The position numbers and the translations under genes were made by a program. From Ichthyophis bannanicus (taxonomy: Eukaryota; Chordata; Amphibia; Gymnophiona; Ichthyophiidae), in the NCBI GenBank assembly GCA_033557465.1, contig JAWIIG010000025.1, forward strand, positions 4,521,001-4,585,000: a stretch of 64,000 nt of DNA, in the 5' to 3' direction. Below are positions 23,620-36,004 of the stretch, one piece after another (within the stretch, counting starts at the first letter, position 1; each line of letters starts with the position of its first letter). The notes beneath the pieces are model-generated. The model saw only the letters and a program-made list of their open reading frames with translations. It ran no database searches and was not told the origin of the DNA.

Positions 23620-23880
23620 TTTAGGAATCGATCAATTCAGTAAAATTGTCATGGAAACAGACATCAGCAGAGAAGGAAGTCTTGATCCACCCACTCTGTC
23701 CATTAATGCTTTTGTATGGCATTAGGTCTTGCTCAAGCTGTGTGTTCTTCATCACTGAGTTCCCTTTGTGTCTGTCTTGGGCATGCTTGAATTTTCCCTC
23801 TATTTTGACTCCTACCACCTCCACTGGAAGTCGGTTCCAAGTGTCCATCATCCTCTCAGCTGCAAAGTATTTTCAGTTGT
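23620..23880 (-). mobile_element. Old CR1 3' fragment
   Basis: On the minus strand, TWNRLPVEVVG is the conserved C-terminal motif of CR1 ORF2 (WNSLPVEVVE in younger copies at 50000 and 58760), followed by KFKHAQDRHKG. It is more diverged than the other CR1 copies in the window. Confidence 0.6.
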
Positions 23881-23883
23881 AAT

Positions 23884-26380
23884 ATATAAATATGTAAAAT
23901 TCTGTTCAGAACATCCAGTCTTTGTTCCTTGATTATCGTTCTTAAGGAATTCTCAGTGAGCTTGCTATCCTTTCAAAACATCAGTACAAGCAGCAAACAT
24001 TTCTAGATCATTTATGTGGCAGTTGAAGATAATTATTAATGGGTAGGATGAAAATTAAAAAAAGAAAATAAGAAGTGGCTTTAATTGTACTTAGGCTGTG
24101 CATCATTTGGCCTGTGTACGATATGCTTCAATGGTATCTTTCTTCAATAAAGAAGAATTAAAAAGGAGAGTTATTAAGATCCCTTTTTAGTGGCTCTAGG
24201 AGATACTAGTATTTAAAGTTCTGGAATACTTTTTCTGCTTTACTTATCCCACCAGGAATTAATCAGGGTGCTCCCATTAGACCTTGATACTGGCCCCATA
24301 CTTGTGTGTATAAAAGATAAGGATGTTTAGTAAAGAGTAAACTCAGCAAAGGTGATTTTAAATAGAGGTATGGGCATAATGAAAAGTAAGCATCTTTTCT
24401 TCCAAAAGAATATGAAAAAATAAGAAAAAAAGATGATAAGATTAAAAGGAAAGATATCTGTTAACACTTTTATGCTGCTTTCCCGAACTAGGCCAAGACA
24501 GCAGAAGTAGTTCACCATCACGTCACAGCAAAATATACAATGCAGTATGAAAACACACCATAAAACCCAGAAAACATATTAACAGTGGACAAAAGAAATG
24601 GGTTGTTCACCCACCCAGGAATACCTTCTTGTACAATTCTTAGAATAAAACCTATGCCTTAAACACCACCCAGCCATTCCTTACCATCAGCCCTATACTG
24701 TATATTCAGCAAGCAAAACCTCCTTTCCTGAACATCAGATAGGCTCCTTGAAGAGATTCTTTTACAGCATTGGAAATGCCATGATAAATGCCCGTGCTCT
24801 GTGCCACATCTGTCACTTATCACGAGTAAGGGAATGTGCCGAACAGCCTTGACGCAAATGCAGCACCCTGCCTTGCACGTATTATACCAGGCTGTCCTTA
24901 CTACTGCTACTGTTTATCATCTTTGCAGTGCTACTAGAAGTACACAGTGCTGTGCACATGGGTTGAGACACCCAGGTCAGATCATGCACAATTCCACCTG
25001 CATTTTACAAAAGGCTCTGCTGAATGCAGAGCCTACTGTAAAATACCTAGAAGGATGTGAATGGAGTGCACAATCAGCATGTCCAGCGGGAGTAACAGTT
25101 TTATGAAACAAAAAACAAAGCAAGCATCTCAGTGCCAGAAATTATGCATTGTTGTAACCAGGAACATCATAGGTTCCCGACTACAGCAATCCAGATAGTG
25201 ACCTTCTAGTTGGGCCCATTCTGTGGTAAAGGGGCCAGTGGTGGGATCAAGTTTCCTCCTGATACCACCTCTTCTACTTCTTGACACCATCAACATACCT
25301 TCTACCCGCCCCCCCCCCTCCAGCATCCTCCTCAGTGCCACTAGCATACCCATCATACCCCTCCCAGCACTTACCAGGAGTTTCCCTGAAGGTCTAGGAG
25401 TGATCCCCAGTCACTTCTGCTCACTCAGTTGCCTGGCATCAAAATGTCACTTCAGATTTTTAGCAGTAGTCTCGCATTACTACCATTAGGGATCAAGCTG
25501 CCAAATAAGGAGCACATGCATTGAAGGGATAATGGGTGCTCCTTATTTCAGTTTGACCCCTTCTGGTAGTACTGCATGACTACAGCTGAAGGTTAGACCT
25601 GTCTTTCTGATGCTGGGTGAATGATAGAGCAAGAGCGATTGGACTTGCTCCTGTTTCCTCCTAGTCCACCAGGGAAACCCTCAGAAAAAGCCAAGGGAGA
25701 TATCAGGAGATTTTCTGGGGGTGAAGGGGTATGCTGATAGCGTTGGAGGGGTGTCAGGGAGTGGGGAATATGCTGATGGTGTCATAGGAGGTGGAGGGGA
25801 TGGTTTTTTGGCCTTTGCACCTGCCCCTTCAAGCTGGCACTTGCACGTGCTTTCTGGGCAGGTGCAAAAGATGGCATGGATATTTTTTTTAATTTAGATG
25901 GGGCTTCTCACTGTAAAATGGGAAGTCAGTGTCTATTTGATAGGCATGCCCAAATCATACTCAAGTCACAGTCCCACCATACGCCTTGCAAAATCTGGTG
26001 TGCCAGAAGTTCTACATGTGCAAATAGCAGCTTTCCAAAATCCTTAGTTGAACTTGTATGCAATCTCCACATGTAAATGCTGCCATTTACTTGCATACTT
26101 AAGTTCCTAATCTCTTATGAAAGGGAGATAAGAGGATGTGCATGGCAAGCATTTTTAGTTCAGTTCATCTTTTGTTCAGTCACCCATTTGGTTCATCTTC
26201 AAATTAAGAATCATTCAGATCATTCAGGCTCATTAACATCAAAGGAGATAACAATTTTGCATTCTAACAGTGATATTTTACATCCATTTTTAATCAAACT
26301 TGCTTAAACCTGGCTGGCAGGCATCTACCACAAAAGCAACAACATTCTAAGGCTTTAAGAGTGTCATGAAGACCCAGTTG
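23884..26380. other. Intron sequence, mostly featureless
   Basis: AT-rich, no coding similarity. It holds a scrap of the repeat also seen at 9585 and 57672 (24895-24960). It also holds a short hairpin around 25503-25548, where AATAAGGAGCAC pairs with GTGCTCCTTATT. Confidence 0.4.
24895..24960 (+). repeat. Interspersed repeat fragment (SINE-like), copy 2 of 3
   Basis: Shares the pattern ACTACTGCTACTG...CACAGTGCTGTGCACA with 57672-57790 and, less well, with 9585-9670. Confidence 0.35.
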
Positions 26381-26384
26381 AACC

Positions 26385-27370
26385 AAAAGAGTACAAAAGG
26401 CACTAAAGTGCATTGAAAACTCCAAGCCATTGTCAGAGGGACAAAGCAACACAGAGAGTACAATGAAGACCTCAAGGCATCAGAAAAAGGGAAATGCAGA
26501 ATCAACATTGGCAGGAAGACCCCAAGACATTCAGGAGAGGGGCATTGTAGTACCACCGTTGATAGGAAGAGACAGGAAGAGGGACAAAGTAGCATCAATA
26601 TTGGCAAGAAGACCCAACGTCCTCTGGGCGTAGGACAAAGAAGCACGAAGAGGGTGAGATTGGCATCAGACTTATTGAAAATGAGCCCATTTGAAGAATG
26701 TATAAAGAAGTGTCCAAGCATCTCCATGGACAGACTTGTCCTAGAGAATTTGACGTCAAATGCATATGTTCTATCACACTGGCAAAAGATCACTTGAAAA
26801 AACTCAATGTCCCTTCTTTGAAAGAACAATTAGAATGCAGTCTAAACATTCATCTATATTCTGTACTGTTCTGTAGGCTTTGACAAAGGATCCACTATTG
26901 ACTAGTCTTAAACACAGCTTCTGGGACAATAGGATTGTTACATGTGAAATCAATAAACAGAGAAACAGTTGCAGGAAGACCCCAAGGCACGGGATGAGGA
27001 GCAGAGCAGAAAACTACAAGGCAATAAGGACAAAAAGTCCAGGCATTGGTATTCAATGGGTAGTACGATTATCTCCCCTCCCCCCCCCCAAAAAAAAAGA
27101 TTTGGCCAGTGGGATTCAGTCGCATCAGTATTCAGTGTCCCCTGAGGTAAATGGATGCACCAAATTTGTTGGCCTAAGAGAAAATATTATCCAGGAGGGC
27201 ACTTGGTAATTTGGGATGAGGAGAAGCAATAATCATTTCCTGTCTGTACCATGGATAAAAGAAATTTCTAAGGCAGCACCGAAAGGATAAATAAAGTAGC
27301 ACCATAAACCATGGATTGAAGACACAAGGCACCAAGAAAGGTGAAAAGTAGGAAAAAGAGACTGGCATCT
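26385..27370 (+). repeat. Degenerate minisatellite, unit roughly 50-60 bp
   Basis: The words AGGAAGACCCCAAG, GGGACAAAGTAGCAT and ATTGGCA(A/G)GAAG recur in the same order many times with heavy divergence. The repetition creates chance open frames on both strands (for example minus 26347-26829), which show no protein features. Confidence 0.5.
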
Positions 27371-27374
27371 GTGC

Positions 27375-28190
27375 AGAAAGACATTGATTGCAGGGGATTT
27401 AAACTGTTGGCATGGCTGGTAGGATAATGGCAGATCTCTTGCGTCATGTGTAAACTGTTGGGAAGAGGCAGTAATTTCAGAGAACACGGACGTGCACAGC
27501 AGAAGCTTTATGCCAGGAACCTCCCCAGTAACAACAGCATAACGTACAATAAAAAATTGTTGAAAATTCTAGCAACTAGGCAATTGCATTTGGCGGTAAC
27601 TCAGTCCTGCAGAATCAGTGGCGTTAAGGGTGATGGCAGATAGGCTAATTTTTAAGAAACAATTGAAAAGTTTAGTTTTTTCAGAAAGCATTCTTGATAA
27701 ACCCAGGGATGATTACACTGGTTTACAACAAAATATTGTTTTCTTCATCAAAAGTGAAATCAGGTTTTTACCTAAAGCAGTCTTTAGCGCTGATTCTAAT
27801 CTGTAATTAATCTGTTTGTCTCTAGCATGTAAGGTTTAGAGATGTCATCCATAGAAATTTCTGTATAATGTTACATATTGTAAACATTGGAAAAGTCAGA
27901 TGTCACACGTGCTAAAAACTATATTTGGCATGTTTGCATGTAAGAAACACACTAAAAGTGTTTTACAGAAGACTTTCTGCTGTGAAGTTTGTTAGGATTG
28001 TCACCATACAATATCTACCAGTAATCTGCCATGATGCTCTCATTCCAGAATCCTTGGTAACATTTTCACATGGCTTTAATATCTTATTGAAACCTCTCAC
28101 CCTGTTCGTCACTCACTTCACCCAAGTTTGGTGGAAAAAAGTGAAGATGTGAGTGCATGAAGTACATTTTCAATGCACTGCGGCAACCAA
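27375..28190. other. Intron sequence, nothing recognised
   Basis: AT-rich DNA with short chance frames. It ends at the left TIR of the first family A element. Confidence 0.4.
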
Positions 28191-28224
28191 GGGGTATGTT
28201 TACTAAACCGTCTTAACATCGCAG

Positions 28225-28345
28225 TGGCGGTATTATCGCGCGATAAGTGACGTTATTGCGCGATAATGTTACATTACGTTACATTAATGTTACATTAATC
28301 TACATTATCGTGCGATAACGTCACTTATTGCGCGATAATGTGGCT
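28225..28345. repeat. Palindromic subterminal block of GCGATAA motifs
   Basis: ATTATCGCGCGATAAGTGACGT and an inverted partner around 28300-28340 (CGATAACGTCACTTATTGCG) flank tandem TTACATTAA units. The same motif set is found inside the far end of copy 3 (53255-53345). Such repeats often bind the transposase; that role is inference. Confidence 0.6.
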
Positions 28346-29407
28346 GCGGCGTTAAGGCACCCTAACGCTGTGAAATCCGGCTCTGAAGGGTGGAGTAAGG
28401 CTTCCCAGAGGGCGGAGAGAAGAGGTCAATGAGCGCAGAGTGGCTCCTTGCACACTAACGCCGTGAAATGAAGGGCAGAAAATTAGCGCAAGTGAAACCC
28501 TCGCACTAGGCACATTTGCAGGAAAGAGAAACCATTTCAGTCAGCAATGTACAGCAAAGCCAGGGAAACCCAAAAACATGATAGTAGTGATACATGTGCA
28601 TGGAACAAAACGGCAAATAAACATAGAAAATGACCTGAACCACATTTAAAATCCCAATAACCAAGTTGGTCAATAGTGATATTAATAAGAAACATAAAGA
28701 AACACTACTGAGTATATCATGTTTGGAAGGGTCTATGGTCTGTTCCCATACAAGGTGAATGATCCCACATTGAAATAGCGGTGATCAGGGTTTTCCATTT
28801 ATATTGGGCAGGTTTGTTATGGCATGCACATTTGCCAAAACAGCAGGGTGGGCATGTAGGAAAGGGCAACTGTACAGATGCTGAAATGGGATACAGAGGG
28901 CTGCAGGCGGCACATGCTGTGGTACAGCTGGGGCACAGTGCGGACTAGGCAGATGCCTAGGTGGCACATAGGAATACTGAAACTGTAGAGCAGCCAGACA
29001 GCAACTGATGAGGGTCCAACATGGGCACGAGTGTGTGTCCCACAGTGTCACAGGGGAGATTACCCAGCAGGTACCCCCAAGGGCAAATAACATTGGCAGT
29101 TGGTGCAGGGGGAGGAGGGGGTAAGCGCTCATGTCCATGTAGGCACCCCTACCTGAGAACCCACACCATAGGCAGCTGCCTACTGGCATACTGGATGGCC
29201 TGGGACTGCGCACCACCAGCACCACTGGCATAATGGCATGACAGATGGTGGCGGAGGGGTGCTGGTGGCGGAGGGGGCAGTGGCATCTGCCCACAGCAGA
29301 CCATGGCCTAGCCCCGTTTAGGTGGGTGCCGTGCAATGCAACAGACAGTCTGTCTGACGAACAGTCATGGTATCCCCAGGGAATGAGCTGTCCCTGTGGC
29401 AACAGTG

Positions 29408-29470
29408 TGGTGTAGTACACACAGCCAGTGTGTACAGGAGCAGAAGGTCATAAGTTCAAGTCCCAGCTGT
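29408..29470 (+). other. tRNA-like module in family A copy 1
   Basis: An A-box-like TGGTGTAGTAC is followed about 45 bp later by a B-box-like AGTTCAAGTCC (29453-29463). The same module is at about 43540-43605 in copy 2 and inverted at about 52385-52450 in copy 3. The module does not fold into a clean full tRNA by eye. Confidence 0.45.
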
Positions 29471-29622
29471 GGCTACTGCCAAACCCTTTCCCCATATTTT
29501 ACCCAGTACTAAACCATGGTAATAAAGACAGAACCTTTATTGCAAATAAAATAAACATGCCTAAAATGCCTATATTTTACCCTACAGAGCACAGACACCA
29601 TAAACATGTGCAATCCCTAGAG

Positions 29623-29815
29623 CAGAGTTTCCCAACTGCAGTCCTGGAGGGCAAAACACCATTTAGGTTTCATGCTGTCCCTAATAACTATGCCTGTGCT
29701 GCATTAGTATGTGCCGCCCCCATTGTATGCAAATGTATCCCATGCATATTCATTAGGGACAGCATGAAAACCTGAACAGTGTTTGGCCCACCAGGACCAG
29801 AGTTGGGAACCTCTG
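29623..29815. mobile_element. hAT-type MITE inside family A copy 1
   Basis: The 193-bp palindromic element begins CAGAGTTTCCCAACTGCAGT and ends with GAGTTGGGAACCTCTG. A perfect 8-bp duplication CCCTAGAG flanks it (29615-29622 and 29816-29823), diagnostic of hAT transposition. Family A copy 2 has the uninterrupted site (near 43665-43685), and copy 3 has the same insertion. Confidence 0.85.
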
Positions 29816-31494
29816 CCCTAGAGCAGCAGCCAACAGGGGCATAAACACCCACACCCACAGGCTCCACTGTCCAAAGTCTCATGGAGAGTCAGGCTGTTGG
29901 GCCCTGCGCGCAGCAGCATCTCCCAGTTCTAGCACTTGCATACCTTAGCAATGCCGCCCTAAACTTGGGAATACGTTACACATATATCAAAAGGTTGCTA
30001 TGAGTAATGGTAGATAACAATTCCAAAGTTAAGCACAATTTGCTGATAGAGCTGCATCATAGCAACCTTTCTGATATCTGTGGAGTGTGTTTCAGTTTTA
30101 GTTTCTGACAGTGTTTACCACCCCGGGGAGTGATCCCAACAGTATTGCGTACCACAGCCATGCCTGCACTGTGCCCAGGACTGGGGTGGTGGCCAGGGCT
30201 GCCAAAAGCTTCTATATTTGCACAATGCTGGCATAGGTGTGGGAGTGTGTATCCAGTGTGTTGCGGCTGCCTACACCTTACTGAGCCCACACTGCTTGCA
30301 CTGTTTCTAGTGTTAGCCTGCCAATGTGCATAATGAGGAGCAAGGTACTGTGGGTATGGCCCGGACAGGGTGGCCTGGGCAGGATGCATCTGCACAGGGC
30401 ATAGGGCAATGGCTGGGACATTGTAGTGCCCAGCCACCACCTGCACGGACAGGGTGGCCACAGCATGTCCTGCTGGGAGGTCACTCTCACCCTGACTGAG
30501 CAGTGACCACGGCATGGCTAGGTTCCCCCATAGTGCTATATACTACTTTTCTCAAGTGATATTTATGGGTTCTCTTTTCTGGGGCCTAATCACTGACTTA
30601 TCTGATTGGTGTGTGTGCTCACATCCTCTCCAGGAACATGCACCATGGACTAGCTAGCAGACTGTCTGCAGTTAGTATGTGTATGGCTAGAACACCTTAC
30701 AGGGTGCAGTGGCTGGAGACTCACTGTGCTCACTGCTGGAGAATGTCAGATAGTGGTGGGAGGCAGCAGAGCATTTCCAGGCCTATTGTCTGTCTGCCAT
30801 TGCCTTATGGATGTGTACAGATCTGCATTGACTGCCCTTTAGGGTGCCTGTTCCCCAGCAGGACTGGGGAAGATGGTCTCCTCTACTGCCACCATTATAG
30901 AGATGTAGAATGTGGATCTATTGGTGGGAGATCCTGTTCCCCCCACCCTGAGCCCCAGAGGGTGGGTTGGGTGGTGCTACATAGCCCGCCTATGAGTCCA
31001 AACACCCCCCTTCACTTAAATCATGTGACCATGGCACCCACACAGGATATGCACTATTCTGGGTGCATCATAGTCCACAAGGGCTAGATGTGACTGGGAA
31101 ATACAGATGGACACAGGTGTATCCTAGGTGTGCCTGTAAGGACTACCTATCACACACTGGCACTGATGACAACCTACAGCATAACCTATCTCAGCTAAGC
31201 CAGGTGCTGCGGACCTGGTGCTGGGCGCCCCACCCCTCAGGGCGAGCACAGTACCCCCACAATGTGTTGGTCTGTAGCTACTCTGTGCCAGTACCACATA
31301 CGGTCAGTTCCCCCTACCAGGCCGAGGTGCTGTGGGGCTGCATACCCCATCTTGTGATCATCTGTAGACTGCTGATATGCTTGTGCAGTGCATCATGGGT
31401 ACAGGTGGGTTAACCCTATCCTGGTAACCACAGCAGACAGTTTATGTGGTGACCTGCAGTCCTTCTGTAGCCAGCCAGGGGTTTGTTAGCAGTT

Positions 31495-31983
31495 ATAGAG
31501 ATATAGCCCACTGGTTACTTCACTGACTGTGGAGGCAGAGGTCATAGGTTTGATCCCACAGTGGTGTTATTTGATAGGGCTGTCTGAGGCATTTCTTTTT
31601 TTAATTTAAATTAGTGCTGCCAGCAAAAACACCCTCACAGTGCTGTAACCTTAAGGTGCCTCATAATGCGCCCTATAAAGCACTCTATAAGGCACCCTAT
31701 AAAGCGCCCTATAAGGTGCCTTATAAGGCACCCTATAGGGAACATTATAAGGTGCCTTGGCAGACAGTGCACTTTATAATGTGCCCTCTGGAGTGCCTTA
31801 TAGGGCGCCTTATGCAGCACTGTAGGTTACGGCACTGTGTGGGTGTGTTTGCTGGCAGCACTAATTTAAATTAAAAAAGAAAATACCTCAGACAGCCTTA
31901 CTCATTAAGCCCACTGGGGGATCAAACTCATGACCCCTGTTTCAGCAGTCATTGTATTAACCAGTGTACTACACCTCTGTCAC
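31495..31983. repeat. Foldback block with tRNA-like ends, copy 1
   Basis: Arms of about 160-190 bp are inverted. The left arm runs from TAGCCCACTGGTTA (A box) through GGTTTGATCCC (B box), GGCTGTCTGAGGCATTTC and GTGCTGCCAGCAAAAACACC to the centre. The right arm returns through GGCAGCACTAATTTAAATTA, CAGACAGCC and CCCACTGGGGGATCAAAC. The centre has nine 12-bp tandem units of the type ATAAGGCGCCCT (31651-31758), each nearly self-complementary. Confidence 0.75.
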
Positions 31984-32191
31984 TATGCTTGTAGGTCAGC
32001 ACACCTAATTAAGGCTAACGCGTGTTAACGTGCCACGGCTCCCTCTATCGCGCGATAATGGACTTTATCACACGATAACCCTAAATGCTATCTTAAGACT
32101 GGAACGCCCACTACCTTATATGGCATTCGTCACAGTAATACTGCAGCTAATGCCGGTAACATTAAGACGGTTTAGTAAACATACCCCCAAG

Positions 32192-33000
32192 TTTACGATA
32201 TGCATCAAGTAACCTCTGTACTCCATCAATATAATCTGGCCATTTGTGATTACCCAGAAAGTTTTCACAGATCCACTTAAAGGCTTGCCGCGCTTCAACT
32301 TCTAAAGCATACAGGGATTTTTCAAATTCCTCATCCTTCTAATACCATCCCAACAGCCCCCATCCAATAATGAAAAAACACACAGTGAAAATAAAAGAGC
32401 ATCAGGACAAGTGATCACACCAGGCAGCTGCAGCTAGAGATGCACAAACAGGCCAAGGCACCAAATTTGAAGCAGAACACAACAAACAGAAGCATGAATA
32501 CCCTAAGACACAAATACTAGAGGAAGAAAATATATTTTTCTTTAGAATTTTTTTTCCATTTTCTTTTTGAGATAGAATACCCCAGTGGGAAAAAAGAGCA
32601 CGGCAGAAGTGCTGTTTGTGTCATTTAACCAAGAGAGCAGGCCAGGCAGGCTGGGCAGGCAGTGATACAGGTTGGAGCAACATCAAAAGCAGAGAAGTGC
32701 GCAGATGAATAGTTTGGGCAGAACAGAGATGGAGTTGTGCTGCATGTGCATGTTTTGTAAAATACGCATGTATTTACACCTCTTTTGCAGCAGGTGTACA
32801 TTTGTGCATGGACATTTGCGCTCTACTGGGGCTGGTTCTGGGAGCCAGTTCTATAAAGGCACATAGGCGCCCATGCCTTTATAAAATAGGCTAATTAATA
32901 AAGCCCAGAAAATGTTACCGCAAAATTATTCCTACAAGAAGATAGACATATCCAGATCTCCCACATTACAATAACTAATCTCCCGATAACAATGAACAGT
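32192..33000. other. Intron sequence between family A copy 1 and the Penelope-like pair
   Basis: Largely featureless. Around 32846-32895 it has the GGCACATAGGCGCCCATG motif related to the interior of the small element at 5198-5575, probably another decayed non-autonomous element. Confidence 0.4.
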
Positions 33001-34495
33001 GAAAACCACTATATTTTTGTCAGATCACCTACCATGAGAGTGGAAAAACCCTCTCCTGAAGTAGGTCCTCCATTTTATTCATTTTCTAAGAATGGCCAAT
33101 AAGCCAACATGCTGGAGATAAACCACTCCCTAGAGTAAATCTCCTCTATATTTCGTTATATCCAAATATTTCAAAAGGCTTTGTCAGCTCAAAAGAATAG
33201 AAAAACACCACCAATAACTTCAGCAGATGATACAAATGGATGCAAAACAGCAGTCCATTAAGAGCTGCAACATGGTCAAGTGTTCAAAAGGCTAAGCAAG
33301 ATCAAAAAGATGAAATGCCTCCAAAATACTCATCTGAAATCACTATGGCCATCGACCATCGATCCGTTGGGTATTACCAACCGTCAGTCCGTTGGGTACC
33401 ATTCCACCTCCGTGTTCAGTCTAAACAGGCTGGTTGAGTGAAGCATGTAAATCCAGCATTCTCCTTTGTAACGTAACTGGCGCAACCGGTTCCCCCCTCG
33501 CACAAGAGGGGGAACTGAATCTAAGATCAGCCAATTAAGTTGTTCAAAAGAATGTTCCTGTTCCAAAGAGTGATATACCAGTGGTGCCGCCAAAACTTTA
33601 GTAGTCTACTTGATCATTTGTCCCTGTGACAAAGCGTATGTAGGTATGACAACACGAGTGGTGCGAAAACATTTACAAGAACATCGTTCCCACATTAACA
33701 CTAAAGTTTTGGCGGCACCACTGGTACATCACTGTTTGGAACAGGAACATTCTTTTGAACAACTTAATTGGCTAATCTTAGATTTGGTTCCCCCACTTGT
33801 GTGAGGGGGGGGGGACCGGTTGCACCAGTTACGTTACAAAGAACAATGCTGGATTTACATAATTCACTCAACCAGCCCATTTAGTCTGAACACAGAGGTG
33901 GAATGGTGGTCCCTGCATTAGATCGTTTCTGTTATTGTGTTAGACTTCATCATGCTCTTTTAAGATCCATTGGAAGAATACAGCCCCTTGTGACGTATTA
34001 GTATAAATACCGGAACAGGAAGTTTGGGTAGCGTTGCTTGAAGAAGAGCCGGGAAATGCACAGGCTTGAAACACGAATGTTTGTGTTTCAGTACCCACGG
34101 ACTGATGGTTGGTAATACCCAACGGATCAATGGTCGATGGCCACGGTGATTTCAGTTGAGTATTTTAGAGGCATTTCCTGTTTTTGAGCTTGCCTAGCCT
34201 TTTGAACATTTGACCATGTTGCAGCTCTTAACGGACTGCTGTTTTGCATCCATTTGTATCATCTGCTGAAGTTATTGGTGGCGTTTTTCTATTCTTTTGA
34301 GCTGACAAAGCCTTTTGAAATATTTGGATATAACGAAATATAGAGGAGATTTACTCTAGGGAGTGGTTTATCTCCAGCATGTTGGCTTATTGGCCATTCT
34401 TAGAAAATGAATAAAATGGAGGACCTACTTCAGGAGAGGGATTTTCCACTCTCATGGTAGGTGATCCGACAAAAATATAGTGGTTTTCACTGTTC
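33001..34495. mobile_element. Penelope-like element 3' parts in inverted head-to-head arrangement
   Basis: The left arm (33001-33600) is nearly the reverse complement of the right arm (about 33700-34495). For example, CCATGAGAGTGGAAAA near 33034 is matched by TTTTCCACTCTCATGG near 34441. The right arm has an extra segment of about 170 bp (about 33915-34085) that the left lacks. Penelope-like elements are known for inverted partial copies (pseudo-LTRs). The GIY-YIG coding block at the centre supports the class. Confidence 0.75.
33606..33805 (+). pseudogene. GIY-YIG endonuclease fragment of a Penelope-like element
   Basis: The frame LIICPCDKAYVGMTTRVVRK continues with HLQEHRSHINTKV, APLVHHCLEQEHSFEQL and NWLILDLVPPLV. 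This is the C-terminal GIY-YIG nuclease of Penelope-like retrotransposons: the CPC...YVG motif stands for GIY-YIG, followed by the R..EH helix and the H.....H..EQL region. Only this domain remains, with no reverse transcriptase nearby. The left arm holds the opposite-strand copy of its C-terminal half (33593-33384). Confidence 0.75.
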
Positions 34496-35291
34496 TTTAT
34501 AAAATAGACAGCTTTTTAGATGTCTGACATGCATGCCCTCATAAAACATTACCCGACACATGATGAATTTTATCCATATATAAAATTGCCTTCAAAAGCA
34601 TATCATTTTCTCCATGGTTAAGCCTTTTCTTTCAGGTTTATTTAAAAATAATTCAGAGTATTTTCTTTTTCTTTCAAAACTGTGCAGTGTTCTTGGCGGA
34701 AAAGGAATTGGAGGATATAAGGTTAAAATTAAGTTGTGAGGAAGCTGCTGAAGCAAGGAATGGTGCTGGCTGTCATACTTCAGAACAGAACTTTCTTTCA
34801 TTGTGCTATTAAAATGGCAGTAGATACTTGGCATTTTGTTTTACTTTCTGTGGGACTCTCAGATAGAGATAGCCAAAGTGCACTTAGAGATAACTGAACT
34901 CTGACCTTCATTCAATCTAAGAAGCACAAAAGTGACTAACCCAGCAAACAAAATGTCTCATACATGAGCAATTGTAGAAAGAATGAGCTAACTCTATAGA
35001 CACAGCAATATTTTCAAGATATTAATGGATGTTTTAAATACTGAGGTTGCAGTACAAAATTAGGCTGCCAGGACTTGAGACAGTAATTGTGCTGGAGAAA
35101 AACAAATAACTTGCTATGCTATAGCATGTTGTCACTTTTCCTGGCATACATTATAATTTCTCTAATAGCTAGCTGTCATAGAATTACTATTTTAGTCTTT
35201 GAAATCGGTCTCTGCAGCCAAATGCTGGCAGCTGTGTATGAAATGACACCATTCTAATTCCCTTTGCCCAGACTCACCCCAGGAGTAAAAC
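34496..35291. other. Intron sequence, nothing recognised
   Basis: AT-rich single-copy-looking DNA. I looked for MAP1B light-chain exons here and saw none. Confidence 0.4.
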
Positions 35292-36004
35292 TTAAGGGGG
35301 TCATTTTAGAAGCTCTGTTTGTGATTTCCATGTCTGAGGATACCCATTCAAATGTGCCAATCACATCCATGTCCCAAAAGCCATTTTAGAAAGGCCAGAT
35401 TTGACATGCTTATGGCGTGATCATATCTGTGTCACACAGGGGTGTGGCAGAGGCGTGTCTGGGGTGATCTGTAAAAGATCCATGTGCATATCCAGTTTTA
35501 GGACGATGCTGCATGTTTACAAGCACCAGTGGGCATGTCTATATCTATATCTGCTCCTGGCCACAAGCAAGTGTTTGAAAAGTACTTGTTATGGCCAGCA
35601 AGCAACAATAGGGAGAAAAGTGCTCTATAAGTTCGATAATAATTTTTGCCCTCTCAAAGTGGCATACATGTAAATATGTACGTCTGTGCTCGCAAAATGG
35701 CAGGCAAGGACACATATGTGGTGACAGATGTATGTGTGCATTCTGAAATACTCTTGCAGACATGTCTGTGTTATACATTTCTAAAATCATCCATTTTCCT
35801 GCCCATGTCTGGGGCTTTATTCTGCAGGTCCCTGTTCCCTCATATGTTGGTGGAGAGATTTATCTTTTGGAGCAGAGATAGGTTGATTTTAGAACACATT
35901 TACATGCGCCTACTTTCTCTGCTTCCCCTCCCACAGAATTTTGAACGTTTTGACTTGGACGTTGCAGATAGCGCCTAAATGGCCTTTCTAAAATGCCATT
36001 TTAA
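35292..36004. mobile_element. Non-autonomous element with TTAA ends
   Basis: TTAA is followed by GGGGGTCATTTTAGAAGC. The right side, read in reverse complement, is TTAA-AATGGCATTTTAGAAAGG, an imperfect inverted repeat between two TTAA sites, as in piggyBac or Kolobok elements. A related, inverted and truncated copy lies at about 55871-56619. The interior is non-coding despite a chance 110-codon frame. Confidence 0.4.

Larger units (their letters stand above)
28191..32187 (+). mobile_element. Large TIR element, family A copy 1 (about 4.0 kb)
   Basis: It starts GGGGTATGTTTACTAAACCG and ends with the inverse, GTTTAGTAAACATACCCC. CAA is present on both sides (28188-28190 and 32188-32190), a likely 3-bp target duplication. 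The G-rich start and 3-bp duplication suit a Harbinger-type element, but no transposase is visible, so it is non-autonomous. Subterminal DNA at 28225-28345 and about 32045-32080 is full of CGCGATAA/TTATCGCG motifs that fold on themselves. The interior carries tRNA-like modules (29408-29470 and 31504-31558), a hAT-type MITE (29623-29815) and a 490-bp foldback block (31495-31983). Copies 2 and 3 share long stretches of the interior. Confidence 0.75.

Noticed and set aside
26347..26829. 160-codon minus-strand open frame
   Set aside because: It lies across a degenerate minisatellite, which explains both its openness and its repetitive protein.
31504..31558. Functional tRNA gene
   Set aside because: A and B boxes are present, but I see no closed acceptor stem or anticodon arm, and the module is repeated within a transposon family.
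34496..35291. Next MAP1B exon (light-chain region)
   Set aside because: No frame shows the conserved LC1 residues; only short chance frames are seen.
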